NCBI GenBank assembly: GCA_031213475.1
Contig: JARUPZ010000025.1
Coordinates: 5,405,676-5,469,675 of the forward strand
Source: Nereocystis luetkeana
Taxonomy: Eukaryota > Sar > Phaeophyceae > Laminariales > Laminariaceae
Direction: 5' to 3'
Length of the DNA stretch: 64,000 nucleotides
Shown here: positions 25,621 to 35,640 of the stretch, piece by piece
Layout of the letters: each line of letters begins with the position of its first letter
Position numbering within the stretch: position 1 is the stretch's first letter
Notes under the pieces: generated by a model
Told to the model about the DNA's origin: nothing
Databases searched by the model: none
What the model saw: only the letters and a program-made list of their open reading frames with translations
Made by a program: the position numbers and the translations under genes

Positions 25621-26079
25621 AACCTACCTGACCCCTGATCCGGCGTCCTCTGATAGACGCTTGATAGCTCAGACCGGGGCTGTTCGACGGAAGTGATTCG
25701 CTACCCCCCGGTCCAATGCTCGTGCGCCCGATTCGCGTGGATGCCTTCCCTCCCGCGTTTGCCGGCCGCCTCCTTGATCAAGACCCTGTTATCCCCCCAG
25801 CATCTGCTCACCCGAGGAAGTCCTCTGAGTTGCCGCGTCGTCCCGCGCTCTTCTGGGGCTCTTTTCCCCCTGCTGTCTCTTGAGTATCCCTCTCAGCCTC
25901 CAGAACATCTGCTGCCTCTCCACCACGAAATTAGACGAAGTCGAGCCTCATGTGAGTCGGCCGCTCATGGAAGATCTTGAGTTTGGCTGCCAATACCCCA
26001 AGACCGGCTGTGCAATCGAGGATTTCGTCGAAAGTCATCTTTGCAAGCTCTGTGTGAAACTTCGCTCAGGAACATTTGG
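25621..26079. other. Non-coding stretch next to the minisatellite
   Basis: The plus frame ending at 26119 contains a C-x6-C-x8-H-x4-C arrangement (starting at CQYPKTGC). This loosely recalls TRAF-type zinc fingers but is short and has no upstream domain. It is recorded only as an observation. Confidence 0.25.
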
Positions 26080-26895
26080 TGCACCCCTAGTGTGGTCTTT
26101 TGAAGATACTGACGTTTGACTCCAAGAAAGTAAGTCGTTTGAAGGTTCAGACGTTCACGCCACCCCCTCAAGTACTGACGTGACTCCGCGTAAGCAGATT
26201 GGTTGAGGGCACTGACATTCACGCCACGTTTGAAGGTACTGATGTGATTCCGAGTATGTAAGTTGTTTGAAGGCACTGACGTTCCCGCCACGTTTAAAGG
26301 TACTGACGTGACTCCAAGGAAGGAAGTGGTTTGAAGGTTAAGACGTTCACGCCACCCCCTCAAGTACTGACGTGACTCCGAGCAAGCAAGTCGTTTGAAG
26401 GCCCTGACATTCACGCCACGTTTGAAGGGACTGACGTGATTCCGAGCATGTAAGTCGTTTGAAGGCACTGATGTTCACGCCACGTTTGAAGGTACAGACA
26501 TGACTCCGAGTAAGTAAGTAGTTTGAGGACACTGACGTTCACGCCACCTTCACTGACGTGCCTCCGAGTAAGTAAGTCGTTTGAAGGCACTGACGTTCAC
26601 GCCACCTTCACTGACGTGCCTCCGAGTAAGTAAGTCGTTTTAAGGCACTGACGTGCCTCCGAGTAAGTAAGTCGTTTGAAGGCACTGACGTTCACGCCAC
26701 GTTTGAAGGTACTGACATGACTCCGAGCAAGTAAGTCGTTTCAAGGCACTGACGTTCACGCCACCTTCACGCCACCCCCCCAAGTACTGACGTGACTCCG
26801 CGTAAGTAAGCCGTTTGAAGGCACTGCCGTTCACGCCACGTTTGATAGTACTGACATGACTCCGAGTAAGTAAGCCGTTTGAAGGCATTGACGTT
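26080..26895. repeat. 64 bp minisatellite, about 13 units
   Basis: The anchor GTAAGTCGTTTGAAGG recurs at spacings of mostly 64 bp, with 37, 58, 60, 68 and 75 bp variants (anchors near 26131, 26191, 26259, 26323, 26387, 26451, 26515, 26573, 26631, 26668, 26732, 26807 and 26871). Each unit carries ACTGACGTTCACGCCAC and usually a second TGAC(G/A)TGACTCC. Because 64 is not a multiple of three, apparent minus-strand proteins of up to 167 residues are frame-shifting artefacts of the array. Confidence 0.95.
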
Positions 26896-27845
26896 CAAGC
26901 CACCTTTACGCCACCCCCCCAGCCCGAACAGTGTCCACTGGTGAGACCCTTTCGTGCTAAAACTAATTAATGAGTCCTCAAACGTCTTTCATCCACCACC
27001 ACTTCAAGATCGTACCCCTTGTATAACGGTTTTCGTGAAAGTAGTTGTAGAAAGGTGGCGGCAAACATCCCCCCAGCACGGAAACTACCTACTGCCTATT
27101 GGCATCCCAATCCCACCTTTCGCTTCGTGTCTCCAACACTGGGCCACTAATCTTGGAGAGTCAAATAGGAAGGTATCCTGCTCGGTTACACCATGCCTAC
27201 ATCATGTTTTCCAGCATTAGTCATGCAATTTAGAATTCCTACAACCGTTCTTCTCCGATCAGGCGGATCGCCCGATGCTTGGAGACGGACGACACAACAG
27301 GTCCGTGGTACGCTCAACCTCTTCACGATCGCGTTCGCAAATGAAGGGAACCTTTAGTTTGGGCATTGGGCATATGTGGCCTCGCCTTTATAGAACTGCC
27401 CTCCCCATGCGGGGACGAAGCACTTGGAAATTAGGGTCAACCTTATGTACATGTACAGCAGTGCAGTACTCAAACGGTGAAGATGCCCAATCGTCATTGG
27501 GAACCATGTCAGATACTTGAACAAAGTCAAGCTCGTTTGATTCTCCGTTCACTGCGTCAGCGACTAAGACGGCGTGTGAGTATGCGCGCTAGGGAGGGGC
27601 TTTGTTTTCCTATCGGAAACTACCAGGTTTTCTCTCCTCAGTTTGATTTGCATTGTGTATCTCGTATCCACTGCTTAGGATGCATGTATTTGCTATGGAA
27701 GAGCAGACACCCTTGCTACAGGCAAAGCGCTCCCGATAGAGGCCAGCGCTCCGAGGTCCTTTCAGCCCGAATGTAAAACAAACGCCTGTTTTCACGGTTT
27801 TCAAATATTCGTGCATGACACTATCAAGCAACTGTTCACGCATCC
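26896..27845. other. Non-coding stretch
   Basis: No gene, RNA or repeat recognised. Confidence 0.4.
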
Positions 27846-28290
27846 CCCAGTATTCGGGCGCTGGGATCACGGGATTGCAACTATTTATGTGTGTGATCCC
27901 CGATTCTGTGACACAAACTGCTTTGTCGACATCCTGGTAGTCGATAATCTAGTGCCGGGTGGTTTGTAACTACCAGTACTAATATGCCCGGTGCCACTAG
28001 GTTGATAGGTTTTATTGATTCGTTGGTGTCGCACTGCTATCTCTTTCTGTTCTTGGACGAAATGCGTGCGTCGTGCCTGCCGTATCTAGTGTGATGTGAT
28101 ACCAGCTCGGTATGCTGAATGAAGATAATATACATACTTTACAGCAGTCGGGATGAATAAGGTAATGCAGCCGTATGTGTTCGACTCGTACTCTGCACGT
28201 ATTGTGTATGTGTTCTTCGCCTTGAACCATTCTTTCTACCCGTCGACATCCAGCACAACCAGTGTCCGTGCCCTTTATTTGATCCTAGAG
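27846..28290. repeat. Second locus of the 2 kb repeat family, rearranged
   Basis: 27846-28092 matches 2247-2490 in the same orientation (anchors TATTCGGGCGCT, GGGATTGCAACT, TGCCTGCCG). 28207-28290 matches about 2105-2190 in reverse complement (both contain CACTGGTTGTGCTGGAT and CGACGGGTAGAAAGAA on the relevant strand). The parts are therefore in a different order and orientation than at 2 kb, showing an inversion within the family. Confidence 0.7.
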
Positions 28291-28842
28291 AGAGATTTTC
28301 CCTGTGGTCACAAACTACACGATAGTCATCAGAATATAGGTGGATTTCTTGAAAGTTCTGTGTTTGCCAGCCGACAATGCACGTTGTTGTCCAGGGGTTC
28401 ATCGTTCTAAAGGGTAGATATGTACGCCCAAACGGCGTAAGGGTCGACATTGTTAGTTTCCGTTATCACTTAACCGAGCACACGGTCCACGAGAGCATGC
28501 CTGTATTAGTACGTACGGCACCTATGGTTTGTGTCGACACCTGTCGGTCGCATTTCGTCTTGAAGACATTATGTGGTCAATCGCATGCAGACATTTATTA
28601 ACGAACATGCATGTGTGTGCGATCATGAAAAACGAGCGAACATACGAGCACGAGCACGAGCAACGAGTATGCCTGCATGCATTGACAAGACAAGTATCTT
28701 CAAAGCCTTACGAAACAACAGGCAGAGCACCATCGGCAGCGTGGATACATAACAACAGCGTATCACACGAATCACCGTCCTAGAAGGCAGGCAACACCGA
28801 AAACATGTGGATATATGCATATAACGAGTATCCCATAAAATA
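28291..28842. other. Non-coding stretch
   Basis: No gene, RNA or repeat recognised. Confidence 0.4.
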
Positions 28843-29124
28843 GTATGCAAGATGGAACGTGGGATTATAGAAAGAACACGATCACCTCATATCACAGTTT
28901 TGCAAACATTCCCATCGCCTGGGTTGTCCGTTCTTATTTATTATAATGGACGGACTAATTATGTGCGCGGAAGCTAGAACATAGTATGCAAAATAGAACT
29001 TGGGATTATACAAAGAGCACGATCACCTCATATCACAGTTTTGCAAACATTCCCATCGCCTGGGTTGTCGGTTCTTCTTTCTTATAATTGACGGACTAAT
29101 TATGTGCGCGAAAGCTAATGAGTA
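28843..29124 (+). repeat. Tandem duplication, 141 bp period, two units
   Basis: Units start at GTATGCAA in 28843 and 28984. They share long exact runs such as ATCACCTCATATCACAGTTT and differ at roughly ten positions. A degenerate third motif set follows at 29133-29245, where ACGTACCGGGT or GCGTATCGGGT recurs three times. Confidence 0.9.
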
Positions 29125-29382
29125 TGGTTGTTTCCTATGGCCACGTACCGGGTCAAAAGACCAGGGGAATCCAGTGAAATGCCAACGTACCGGGTGAGAA
29201 GACCCGAACGGGTGAAACAAGTGGAATTCCAGCGTATCGGGTACTTGGAGACCATAACAACCCGCTATGACTCTCGTTGTGGGCCGTCAGTTGTTTCAAC
29301 ATAGCTTTCGTCTACCCCCGAATAGTAACATGCCGTACACTGCACAGCTGAACGGCTTCCCAACAACATTACTTTGCTCCGG

Positions 29383-29491
29383 TATTACGGGGGACCATAG
29401 TAAATAGGACCAAATATTGTTAGTAAAAACAGGGAATTAAATAGGTTGCTGTGTGTACCGTAGGTCCTATTTACTATGGTCCCCCGTAATA
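29383..29491. mobile_element. MITE-like element, copy 2 (perfect inverted ends)
   Basis: A 109 bp element with perfect 29 bp terminal inverted repeats: 29383-29411 begins TATTACGGGGGACCATAG and 29463-29491 is its exact reverse complement. Outer TA dinucleotides fit a TA target duplication. The 51 bp interior shares GTTAGTAAAAA and AATTAAATA with the reversed interior of the copy at 2697-2782. No transposase is encoded, so mobilisation would need an element elsewhere in the genome. The perfect inverted ends suggest a more recent copy. Confidence 0.88.
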
Positions 29492-30163
29492 GTAGGGGAC
29501 ACTCATCCCGTACGTGTGTAGGGATGTGTGGGGGCAGAGGTAAACGTCTCCACGCTTGTGAAAGCAAGAGGAGCGATGGACCCAAGGATCTAGAGAGCTT
29601 TTGCCGTGCGACCTTCAGTCCCATGAACGGTTATATTGATAGCGGTATGAATACTGTAGTATATTATACTGTGGATACGTCCTCCACGTATGATATGTGG
29701 CCTTCGACTAAAACTCGTCATTTCTACCCAGCTTCCTCACCGCAGTATGCCCCGTATGAATCCCAGATACCTGGTACTCGTGTGCTGTGTGGTACATCCT
29801 GATATGTCGCCTTTCAACGCGTTATCATGACTCGAAAAGATGGGAAGAGAGATGTACGAAATGGTCCCTAAGGATTTTGCCATACGGCCTACCAGGTACC
29901 TGGTACAGTTTTACGGGAGTGTGTAGTATTATACATTGCCCATAAACGCCCTTTATTGATGTTGTCAAAAGCTTACATACTGCGAGCCACCCCCCCTGTA
30001 TGCTTAACCGTGTATCAAGAGCTCACCCTGTTCGGGGTAGAAAAAATAAAAAATAAACTGCAGGTACAGAGTAGAGCAGTAGTAGTAGGAGTATGGTTTC
30101 CTATCTTTTTTCCACATTACATGTACTATCGTTAATATTCATATTCTTAGTCGTGTACGCACG
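29492..30163. other. Spacer left of the LTR element
   Basis: Contains the 16 bp palindrome TACCAGGTACCTGGTA at 29890-29905 and no gene. Confidence 0.5.
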
Positions 30164-30167
30164 GTAA
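30164..30167. repeat. Target-site duplication GTAA, left copy
   Basis: GTAA directly precedes the left LTR and recurs directly after the right LTR (39519-39522). A 4-6 bp duplication is what Ty3/gypsy integrases produce. It shows that the two LTRs belong to one insertion event. Confidence 0.8.
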
Positions 30168-30607
30168 TGAAACGGAAAGCTGGCAGCCTGGGCTGAGGTC
30201 TTAAGTCATTGTCACAAGGCAACACATGTAGGGTTCTGTAATAGTTGGCAGGAGTGGCATCTGTGGACCACAGGTTACCACTCAGAGATGCATAACCCAA
30301 AAGGAGAACACAAAGACGAGACATCAATGACCAACCTCAGTGACAGAGCAGAGCTTGAGTCCGACCGAGTCGAGAGGTGCGCTCCTAGGTCTCCAGGAGA
30401 GTAGGGCGAGCTTGTGGTTCTTCTGTGAAGAGGCTCCAACTGGAGATGGCTAGATGGTAAGTGATTGCTTGTTCCGTGACCGTGGTGATGGTCGCGGGAA
30501 CTGAGTGAGACGGAAGGGGGATGAAACCTTCCGTCCGGAACGGAGCTACAATATGAAAACGCCTCTATGTCATCATAACTCCTGAGACGGTCAACCGAAC
30601 CGTAACA
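30168..30607 (-). repeat. 3' LTR
   Basis: On the minus strand it begins TGTTACGG and ends CCGTTTCA, the usual TG...CA form with short imperfect inverted ends. I saw no difference from the LTR at 39079-39518. It contains a hairpin (GACGGAAGG / CCTTCCGTC) near 30510 and a 53-codon open start (MMSRLCVLLLGYASLSG...) running towards the element interior in the other LTR. The promoter and polyadenylation signals could not be placed. Confidence 0.95.
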
Positions 30608-30617
30608 TGCCCCCTAG
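30608..30617 (-). other. Polypurine tract (plus-strand primer)
   Basis: Minus-strand CTAGGGGGCA lies immediately upstream of the 3' LTR start TGTTACGG, the expected place for the RNase-H-resistant primer of plus-strand DNA synthesis. It is shorter than many, so the call rests mainly on position. Confidence 0.6.
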
Positions 30618-31001
30618 CATAATGCGAATGACGGAATGAGCATTATGCTATAGCAATCTTGTGACTATAACCAAGTTTAAAGAGCCGCAAAGCCCTTTAA
30701 CACAAATAACGGCCTCAGGGATAAACAACCAAACCGAAATCGCAAAGGCCATCAAAGGGAAATCCCCGAGAAAAACCCCTACCCTTGCTTTTTCACTGCG
30801 TGTTTGGTTGCCCGACCACTATTCCATGGCTAAAGTCCCCCCACGCTCATTCAGCGATGAAATAAGCGCAGTGTCCCCTAACGCCTGAGCATATAAATCG
30901 CTTCTATTGCGTCCTCAACAATTCAACGAAAATCGAACACAACAGAGAAGGCAACTCCGCCTCCTCGGTTAAAACTGTAGGCTAGCCTACACGGCAAGAC
31001 T
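30618..31001. other. Element interior, 3' untranslated part
   Basis: No coding capacity or repeat was recognised between the purine tract and the 71 bp array, except a partial unit end (CCTCCTCGGTT at about 30959). Confidence 0.6.
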
Positions 31002-31772
31002 AAATCGAAAACCACGAGAACAAAACGGAAAAGAACCAACACGGCTTCTTCGGTTGAGACACTGGATAAATAAAATCGAAAACCACGAGAACAAAACGGA
31101 AAAGAACCAACACGGCCTCTTCGGTTGAAACACTGGATGAATAAAATCGAAAACCACGAGAACAAAACGGAAAAGAACCAACACGGCCTCTTCGGTTGAA
31201 ACACTGGATAAATAAAATCGAAAACCACGAGAACAAAACGGAAAAGAACCAACACGGCCTCTTCGGTTGAGACACTGGATAAATAAAATCGAAAACCACG
31301 AGAACAAAACGGAAAAGAACCAACACGGCCTCTTCGGTTGAAACACTGGATGAATAAAATCGAAAACCACGAGAACAAAACGGAAAAGAACCAACACGGC
31401 CTCTTCGGTTGAAACACTGGATAAATAAAATCGAAAACCACGAGAACAAAACGGAAAAGAACCAACACGGCCTCTTCGGTTGAAACACTGGATAAATAAA
31501 ATCGAAAACCACGAGAACAAAACGGAAAAGAACCAACACGGCCTCTTCGGTTGAAACACTGGATAAATAAAATCGAAAACCACGAGAACAAAACGGAAAA
31601 GAACCAACACGGCCTCTTCGGTTGAAACACTGGATAAATAAAATCGAAAACCACGAGAACAAAACGGAAAAGAACCAACACGGCCTCTTCGGTTGAAACA
31701 CTGGATAAATAAAATCGAAAACCACGAGAACAAAACGGAAAAGAACCAACACGGCCTCTTCGGTTGAAACAC
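31002..31772 (-). repeat. 71 bp tandem array, 10.9 units, with trimer structure
   Basis: The unit runs from AAATCGAAAACCACGAGAAC to GGTTGAAACACTGGATAAAT. Variant sites (GAGAC or GAAAC, GGATAA or GGATGA) follow the order 1-2-3 twice in units 1-6, a 213 bp higher-order repeat; units 6-10 are uniform. On the minus strand no frame of the unit has a stop, so three overlapping frames of 327, 261 and 262 codons are open. All three encode rotations of the same peptide with a 71-residue period. It lies in the 3' part of the element and looks like satellite expansion, not a gene. Confidence 0.97.
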
Positions 31773-31923
31773 GACACACCAAAAGCAAGCAGAAACACTA
31801 GATGAATTAGAGAGATGTTTGCAGGGGAAGATCTTCGCAGGGGAAGGTCTTCGCAGGGGAGGATCCTCGCCGGAATTGCCGGATGAAGGAGCAGATCTTC
31901 GTCCATGCAGAGCGTGGATCGTT

Positions 31924-32892
31924 TCAGTCCTGCAGCCGTTCCATCTCGCGACGGGTCAGTTCTTCCCAGTTGTTATCGGTGTAGCGCACTCGCCAGTAGC
32001 GGTCTCTGTAATCGTACACTTGCCCCTGCAGTCGCAACCCACCGCCAAAGTCCTTCCAGATGGTAAACCCTATCGGAAACAGCGTCAAGGCTTCGCGACG
32101 ACGAAGGGCGGGTGTACAAGGGGTGACTGAGACTGGGGTCGTGTCTTTAGTAGGGTCGGGGTTGTACAAGTGCCAGAGTGCGATGAAACCGTCCAACTGC
32201 AAGGGTGTAAAACTCTGTAACACGTCATTCCCAGTTCGCCATCCTGTCTCTACTCCCTCTCTCGATCTCCCCTTGTACTCCCATCTAGTGGTGCCGGAGG
32301 CAGTGGTCGATCTGCGGCAGGTCACGAGCGAGTCTAACACTGGCGAATTGACTCCTTCAACTGGCAGTTTGAAATCCGCGCCCCACGCATACTGTGCAAA
32401 CTCGTCTGCTATCGAGTGTCTTAGTGTCAGAGGTCAGAGGTGGTACGGCTTCACATCTGCGGTGGATACATTTCGGGTACGTTGTTTTCTGCCTCGCATC
32501 GTTACTTGTACGCTTAGGCCTGTCTGTAATACTTCCGTGACCCTCCAAGGGCCTGTGTAGTGGTCGTGCTGCAGCTTCTTCCCTCTGCTGTCGCGGTGTT
32601 TGCTGCTATCGGACTCGCGCACCAGCACGAGGCTACCCTTCTCAGCGATAACTCCGGCTGATGGTCTAGAGATGGCAGCGTTGGCTCGGGCCCGCGCCGT
32701 TACTCTTTGGCTGTCGCGCTTCTCGAGCGCCAGGCGGACTTCTCGGAGGTTCTGTCTGCGGCGCTCCACGAAGTTGTCCAGGCCGCCGCTCTGATCTGTC
32801 TCTTCTGACAGGGGTACCAAAGAGTCTAAAGACGTGCGAGGCTTGCGACCGAACAACAACTCGAAAGGTGTCATGTTAGAAGGCAGTGACAC
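31924..32892 (-). pseudogene. pol: Integrase C-terminal region with Tudor/chromo-like tail
   Basis: Starting at about 32892 the frame has PSNMTPFELLFGRKPR, typical of the segment after a gypsy integrase core. Next comes a basic helical region, then GSLVLVRE..., HYTGPWRVTEVL..., as in the SH3-like C-terminal domain that binds DNA. An in-frame TGA at 32434-32436 interrupts the domain (after VKPYHL). The same frame then continues open to 31924, ending in a segment with WRVRYTDNNWEEL that resembles Tudor or chromo-like folds used for targeting chromatin. CGA to TGA at a CpG would explain the stop. Not functional as it stands. Confidence 0.85.
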
Positions 32893-32959
32893 GTCTGGTA
32901 GAGTGCGTTTGATCCATATTGCCGGTGATACGTACTCGTCCCACCTCTCGGGCCACGAT

Positions 32960-33430
32960 CTACATAGCTCTGCATAGCTCCTGCAACCAACCTCCTAGTC
33001 TCTCTACAGAACCCTGTCCTCGCGGGTGGTCGGCTGGGCCGAACTTTATGTCCGCATTCATCCAACGGCATAAGTGTGTCACTACTTCTGCTCTGAACTC
33101 TCTGCCGCCGTCGCAACGTACTGTCTTGGGTACACCGAACGTTAGGCACAGCTTGGTAAGCGCTCGTGCTACGCCTATTGCTTGCTTAGTTTCTAGAGGG
33201 ATACCGAAAGGGAACTTGGAGGCTCGATCTACTACCAGCAGAACGTACTTGTTGCCTGAAAGGGAAGGCGTGTCTATTTTCGGGATATCCATCTGTAGTT
33301 CATCCCACGGTTCTAGTGCGCGTCCGGGAAACATTGCGACGCGTCTGCTGTTGGGTCGTTTACGTCTCCTGCACCCGCATGACAACACGTATTGTCGCGT
33401 GTCGCGAATGACTGAAGGCCAGTGAAAGTG
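32960..33430 (-). pseudogene. pol: Ty3/gypsy integrase catalytic core
   Basis: The frame opens with FHWPSVIRDTRQYV and SCGC, the cysteine half of the zinc-binding module. It continues into the RNase-H-like core: first Asp in WDELQMDIPK, second in VRCDGGREF, and Glu in GQGSVERLGGW, with 35 residues between the second Asp and Glu. This DD(35)E triad cuts and joins viral-type DNA ends in the nucleus. KYVLLVVDRASKF is a typical core strand. The frame stops at 32960 because a 10 bp imperfect tandem duplication (TACATAGCTC TGCATAGCTC at 32961-32980) shifts it out of register with the C-terminal part. Confidence 0.93.
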
Positions 33431-34170
33431 CTCTTAAGACTAGGGCTAACGTGGCTCCTACTCCAGAGTGACCATGCAGAGTGTGTACCAACGCGAGTAC
33501 ATCGGCAACCATGGATTCGGGTATGGCTGGCAGGTTCCTACCTTTTCCGTCGGCAAACCTGATTACATCGTTCTCGTCTAGACTATACCCAGTCTCATCT
33601 ACTTCCGCGGCGTTCGCATTGCTATCCTCCCGCAGACGCTTGCTAACCTGACCCGGATGAGCGTCGTTCCGTTGCCTTCTCGCGAGGGATGCCGGATTGG
33701 TGAGTACCTCGACCGCCCGATGGATGACCGGCGTCCTCCTACCCGACGACAGCGGAACCTGCCCCCCTGCTGAAAGCACCTCTTTCAACAGCTCCATATA
33801 GCGGCTGGTCGACTCCTGACCCAGATGAGCGTCGTTCCGTTGCCTTCTCGCGAGGGATGCCGGATTGGTGAGTACCTCGACCGCCCGGTGGATGACCGGC
33901 GTCCTCCTACCCGACGACAGCGGAACCTGCCCCCCTGCTGAAAGCACCTCTTTCAACAGCTCCATATAGCGGCTGGTCGACTCCTGACCCAGATGAGCGT
34001 CGTTCCGTTGCCTTCTCGCGAGGGATGCCGGATTGGTGAGTACCTCGACCGCCCGGTGGATGACCGGCGTCCTCCTACCCGACGACAGCGGAACCTGCCC
34101 CCCTGCTGAAAGCACCTCTTTCAACAGCTCCATATAGCGGCTGGTCGACTCCTTCAAGATCTGGTCGTTG
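33360..34170 (-). pseudogene. pol: Pol linker with triplicated 56-residue unit and zinc-binding His pair
   Basis: Reading down from about 34170, a peptide from ESTSRYMELLKEVL to RRQRNDAHLGQ is repeated three times in frame. It is followed by an acidic linker (DETGYSLDENDVIRFADG) and HTLHGHSG, the H-x4-H half of the HHCC integrase zinc finger. The cysteine half lies in the next frame, so a frameshift sits at about 33430. In intact gypsy elements RNase H would precede this region; here no RNase H motif is visible upstream. The frame runs on to 34454, but that part is translation of the 67 bp array and is not gypsy-like. Confidence 0.75.
33650..34153 (-). repeat. 168 bp tandem array, three units, in frame
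   Basis: Unit anchors GAGCGTCGTTCCG are at 33659, 33827 and 33995, exactly 168 bp (56 codons) apart. Copies are almost identical, so the triplication is recent and preserves the reading frame inside pol. Confidence 0.97.
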
Positions 34171-34219
34171 GGCAGTACGATCAAGGCATCGGGGCGATAG
34201 AGCAGAGCACGGACACGGC

Positions 34220-34462
34220 TTCCGAGCGAGCAAACGACGGACGAGCAAGACGCCGGAGCGAGGAAATGCACGGCGTCGTAGCGGGGGAACGACACCGCGG
34301 GCGGCGGGCGAACAAGACACTGGAACGGGCTAACGCACGGCGTCGGAGCGAGGGAGCGGCGCAGCGAGCGGCGGACAGGCAAGACACCGGAGCGAGGGAA
34401 CGCACCGCGTCGGAGCAAGGGAGCGGTGCAGCAAGCTGTGGACGAGCAAGACACCGGGACAT
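34220..34462. repeat. 67 bp degenerate tandem array, about 3.6 units
   Basis: CAAGAC anchors at 34246, 34313, 34380 and 34447 are exactly 67 bp apart, in units with GAGCGAGG and CGGCGTCG.AGCG strings. It is more diverged than the neighbouring 168 bp array. Confidence 0.88.
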
Positions 34463-34950
34463 GGGAGATGTCATGCCGTCGCAGGCTTCCGACGAACGCG
34501 TCGCCCTCCCCCCGTCAACGAGAATGGAAGCGAAAAACGAGGCGAAGGGGAGGAAGAGAACTGGAGAGCCTAACAGTCAAGCAAAGGCAAAAAGACACAT
34601 ACATGTCAGTGCAAGATCCTCCTTGATGTGTCCTTTTCACGGCCAACATTTAAAGAGAAAACAACAAAGCGGTAAGGAACAAAGTAACTACGATGAACAC
34701 GAACATACACAGCGAACACGGGACGCAGGTAAACTGCTGGACACATGCGACAGAGTACGGGTGTCAGTAAAGGTCATAGCCAGCGCAGTCGGGTGCACGG
34801 GCATGCGGGTTTGCAACAAACACACCAGCAAACAAACGACCGAACTATCCACTTTAGCGAACAGAATAAACAACAAGATCAAACATGACAGCCACAAAAC
34901 GGACGAACGACAAAGGACTAAATAAAAACAGGCAGCAAGCCCCGTGGCAA
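34463..34950. other. Element interior, A-rich, no gene
   Basis: Where reverse transcriptase would be expected in a complete element, only A-rich sequence without recognisable motifs is present. Confidence 0.6.
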
Positions 34951-35030
34951 GGCTCGGACCTAGAGGGGCCTGGTTGCTGTCTCCCTTCAGCATGGGCGAC
35001 AGCAACAAAGGTCCCAATAGGTACAGACCC
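34951..35030. repeat. Hairpin element H1
   Basis: An 80 bp imperfect inverted repeat: outer arms GGCTCGGACCTA and TAGGTACAGACC, inner arms GTTGCTGTC and GACAGCAAC (exact), CCC/GGG, and the 8-base loop TTCAGCAT. Both strands could form a long stem. Confidence 0.85.
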
Positions 35031-35144
35031 GACCATTCTGTTCATTCACCCCGTCTAAATAAACAAACAACGAGCGGACAAACAAAAGAAGGCGGATAAA
35101 AAGAAACCAAAAGAAAAGAAAACAGGTATAAGCCTCGTGGCTAA

Positions 35145-35224
35145 GGCACAGGCCTAGAGGGGCCTGGTTGCCGTCTCCCTTCAGCATGGGAGGCAGCAAC
35201 AACGGTCCCAATGGGCGCAGACCC
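35145..35224. repeat. Hairpin element H2
   Basis: Second copy, 194 bp downstream, with the same loop TTCAGCAT. Inner arms GTTGCCGTCTCCC and GGGAGGCAGCAAC pair at 12 of 13 positions, counting one G.T pair. Some changes relative to H1 keep pairing and others do not. Confidence 0.85.
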
Positions 35225-35564
35225 AACCAATCTGGGCATCCACTCTCTATCCGAGAAATGAAGCGAACACAACGAACACAAAACATACAACAAGATGTGC
35301 TGCGTTCCCAGCGACGCGGAGCAAAGCGTCGCGGGTTTGACGAGCGGCGTACGGCGAGGGCAGCCGATACGCAGACAGGCAAATGATAAGCGAATGTCAA
35401 GATAAGATATAGGACGAGTACAGCAGCAGTGGAACACGGGACGTCAGCAGATTAGCTGCCGGTAAGCACATATATACATGTACGCGGTATACGAGAGTGT
35501 GTTAATCTCCTGCTGCCCGCACAGCGTGTTGAAATCGGCGGTACAGATCAGCCGAACATATTAG

Positions 35565-35640
35565 TATTCAAGAGAGACCTCGTTGTTATCTCTCTGCCGG
35601 ATGGAGACGGCAACAATGGTCCTCTCAGGCTCAGACAAAC
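35565..35640. repeat. Hairpin element H3 (diverged)
   Basis: Arms GACCTCGTTGTTATCTC and GAGACGGCAACAATGGTC around TCTGCCGGATG. Right-arm strings CAACAATGGTCC and CAGGCTCAGAC correspond to H1 and H2. Confidence 0.65.

Noticed and set aside
25965-26888. Minus-strand Arg/Ser-rich proteins of 61-167 residues
   Set aside because: Products of the 64 bp minisatellite, whose period breaks the frame.
26080-26895. CRISPR array
   Set aside because: Units are contiguous without unique spacers, there are no cas genes, and the context is eukaryotic. The same reasoning excludes the 71 bp and 280 bp arrays.
30923-31906. 327-residue repetitive membrane-like protein on the minus strand
   Set aside because: It is the translation of the 71 bp satellite; two other frames are equally open.
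34266-34925. 219-codon plus-strand open frame overlapping the element
   Set aside because: Antisense to the element, starts in the 67 bp array, Arg/Ala-rich low complexity, no motif.
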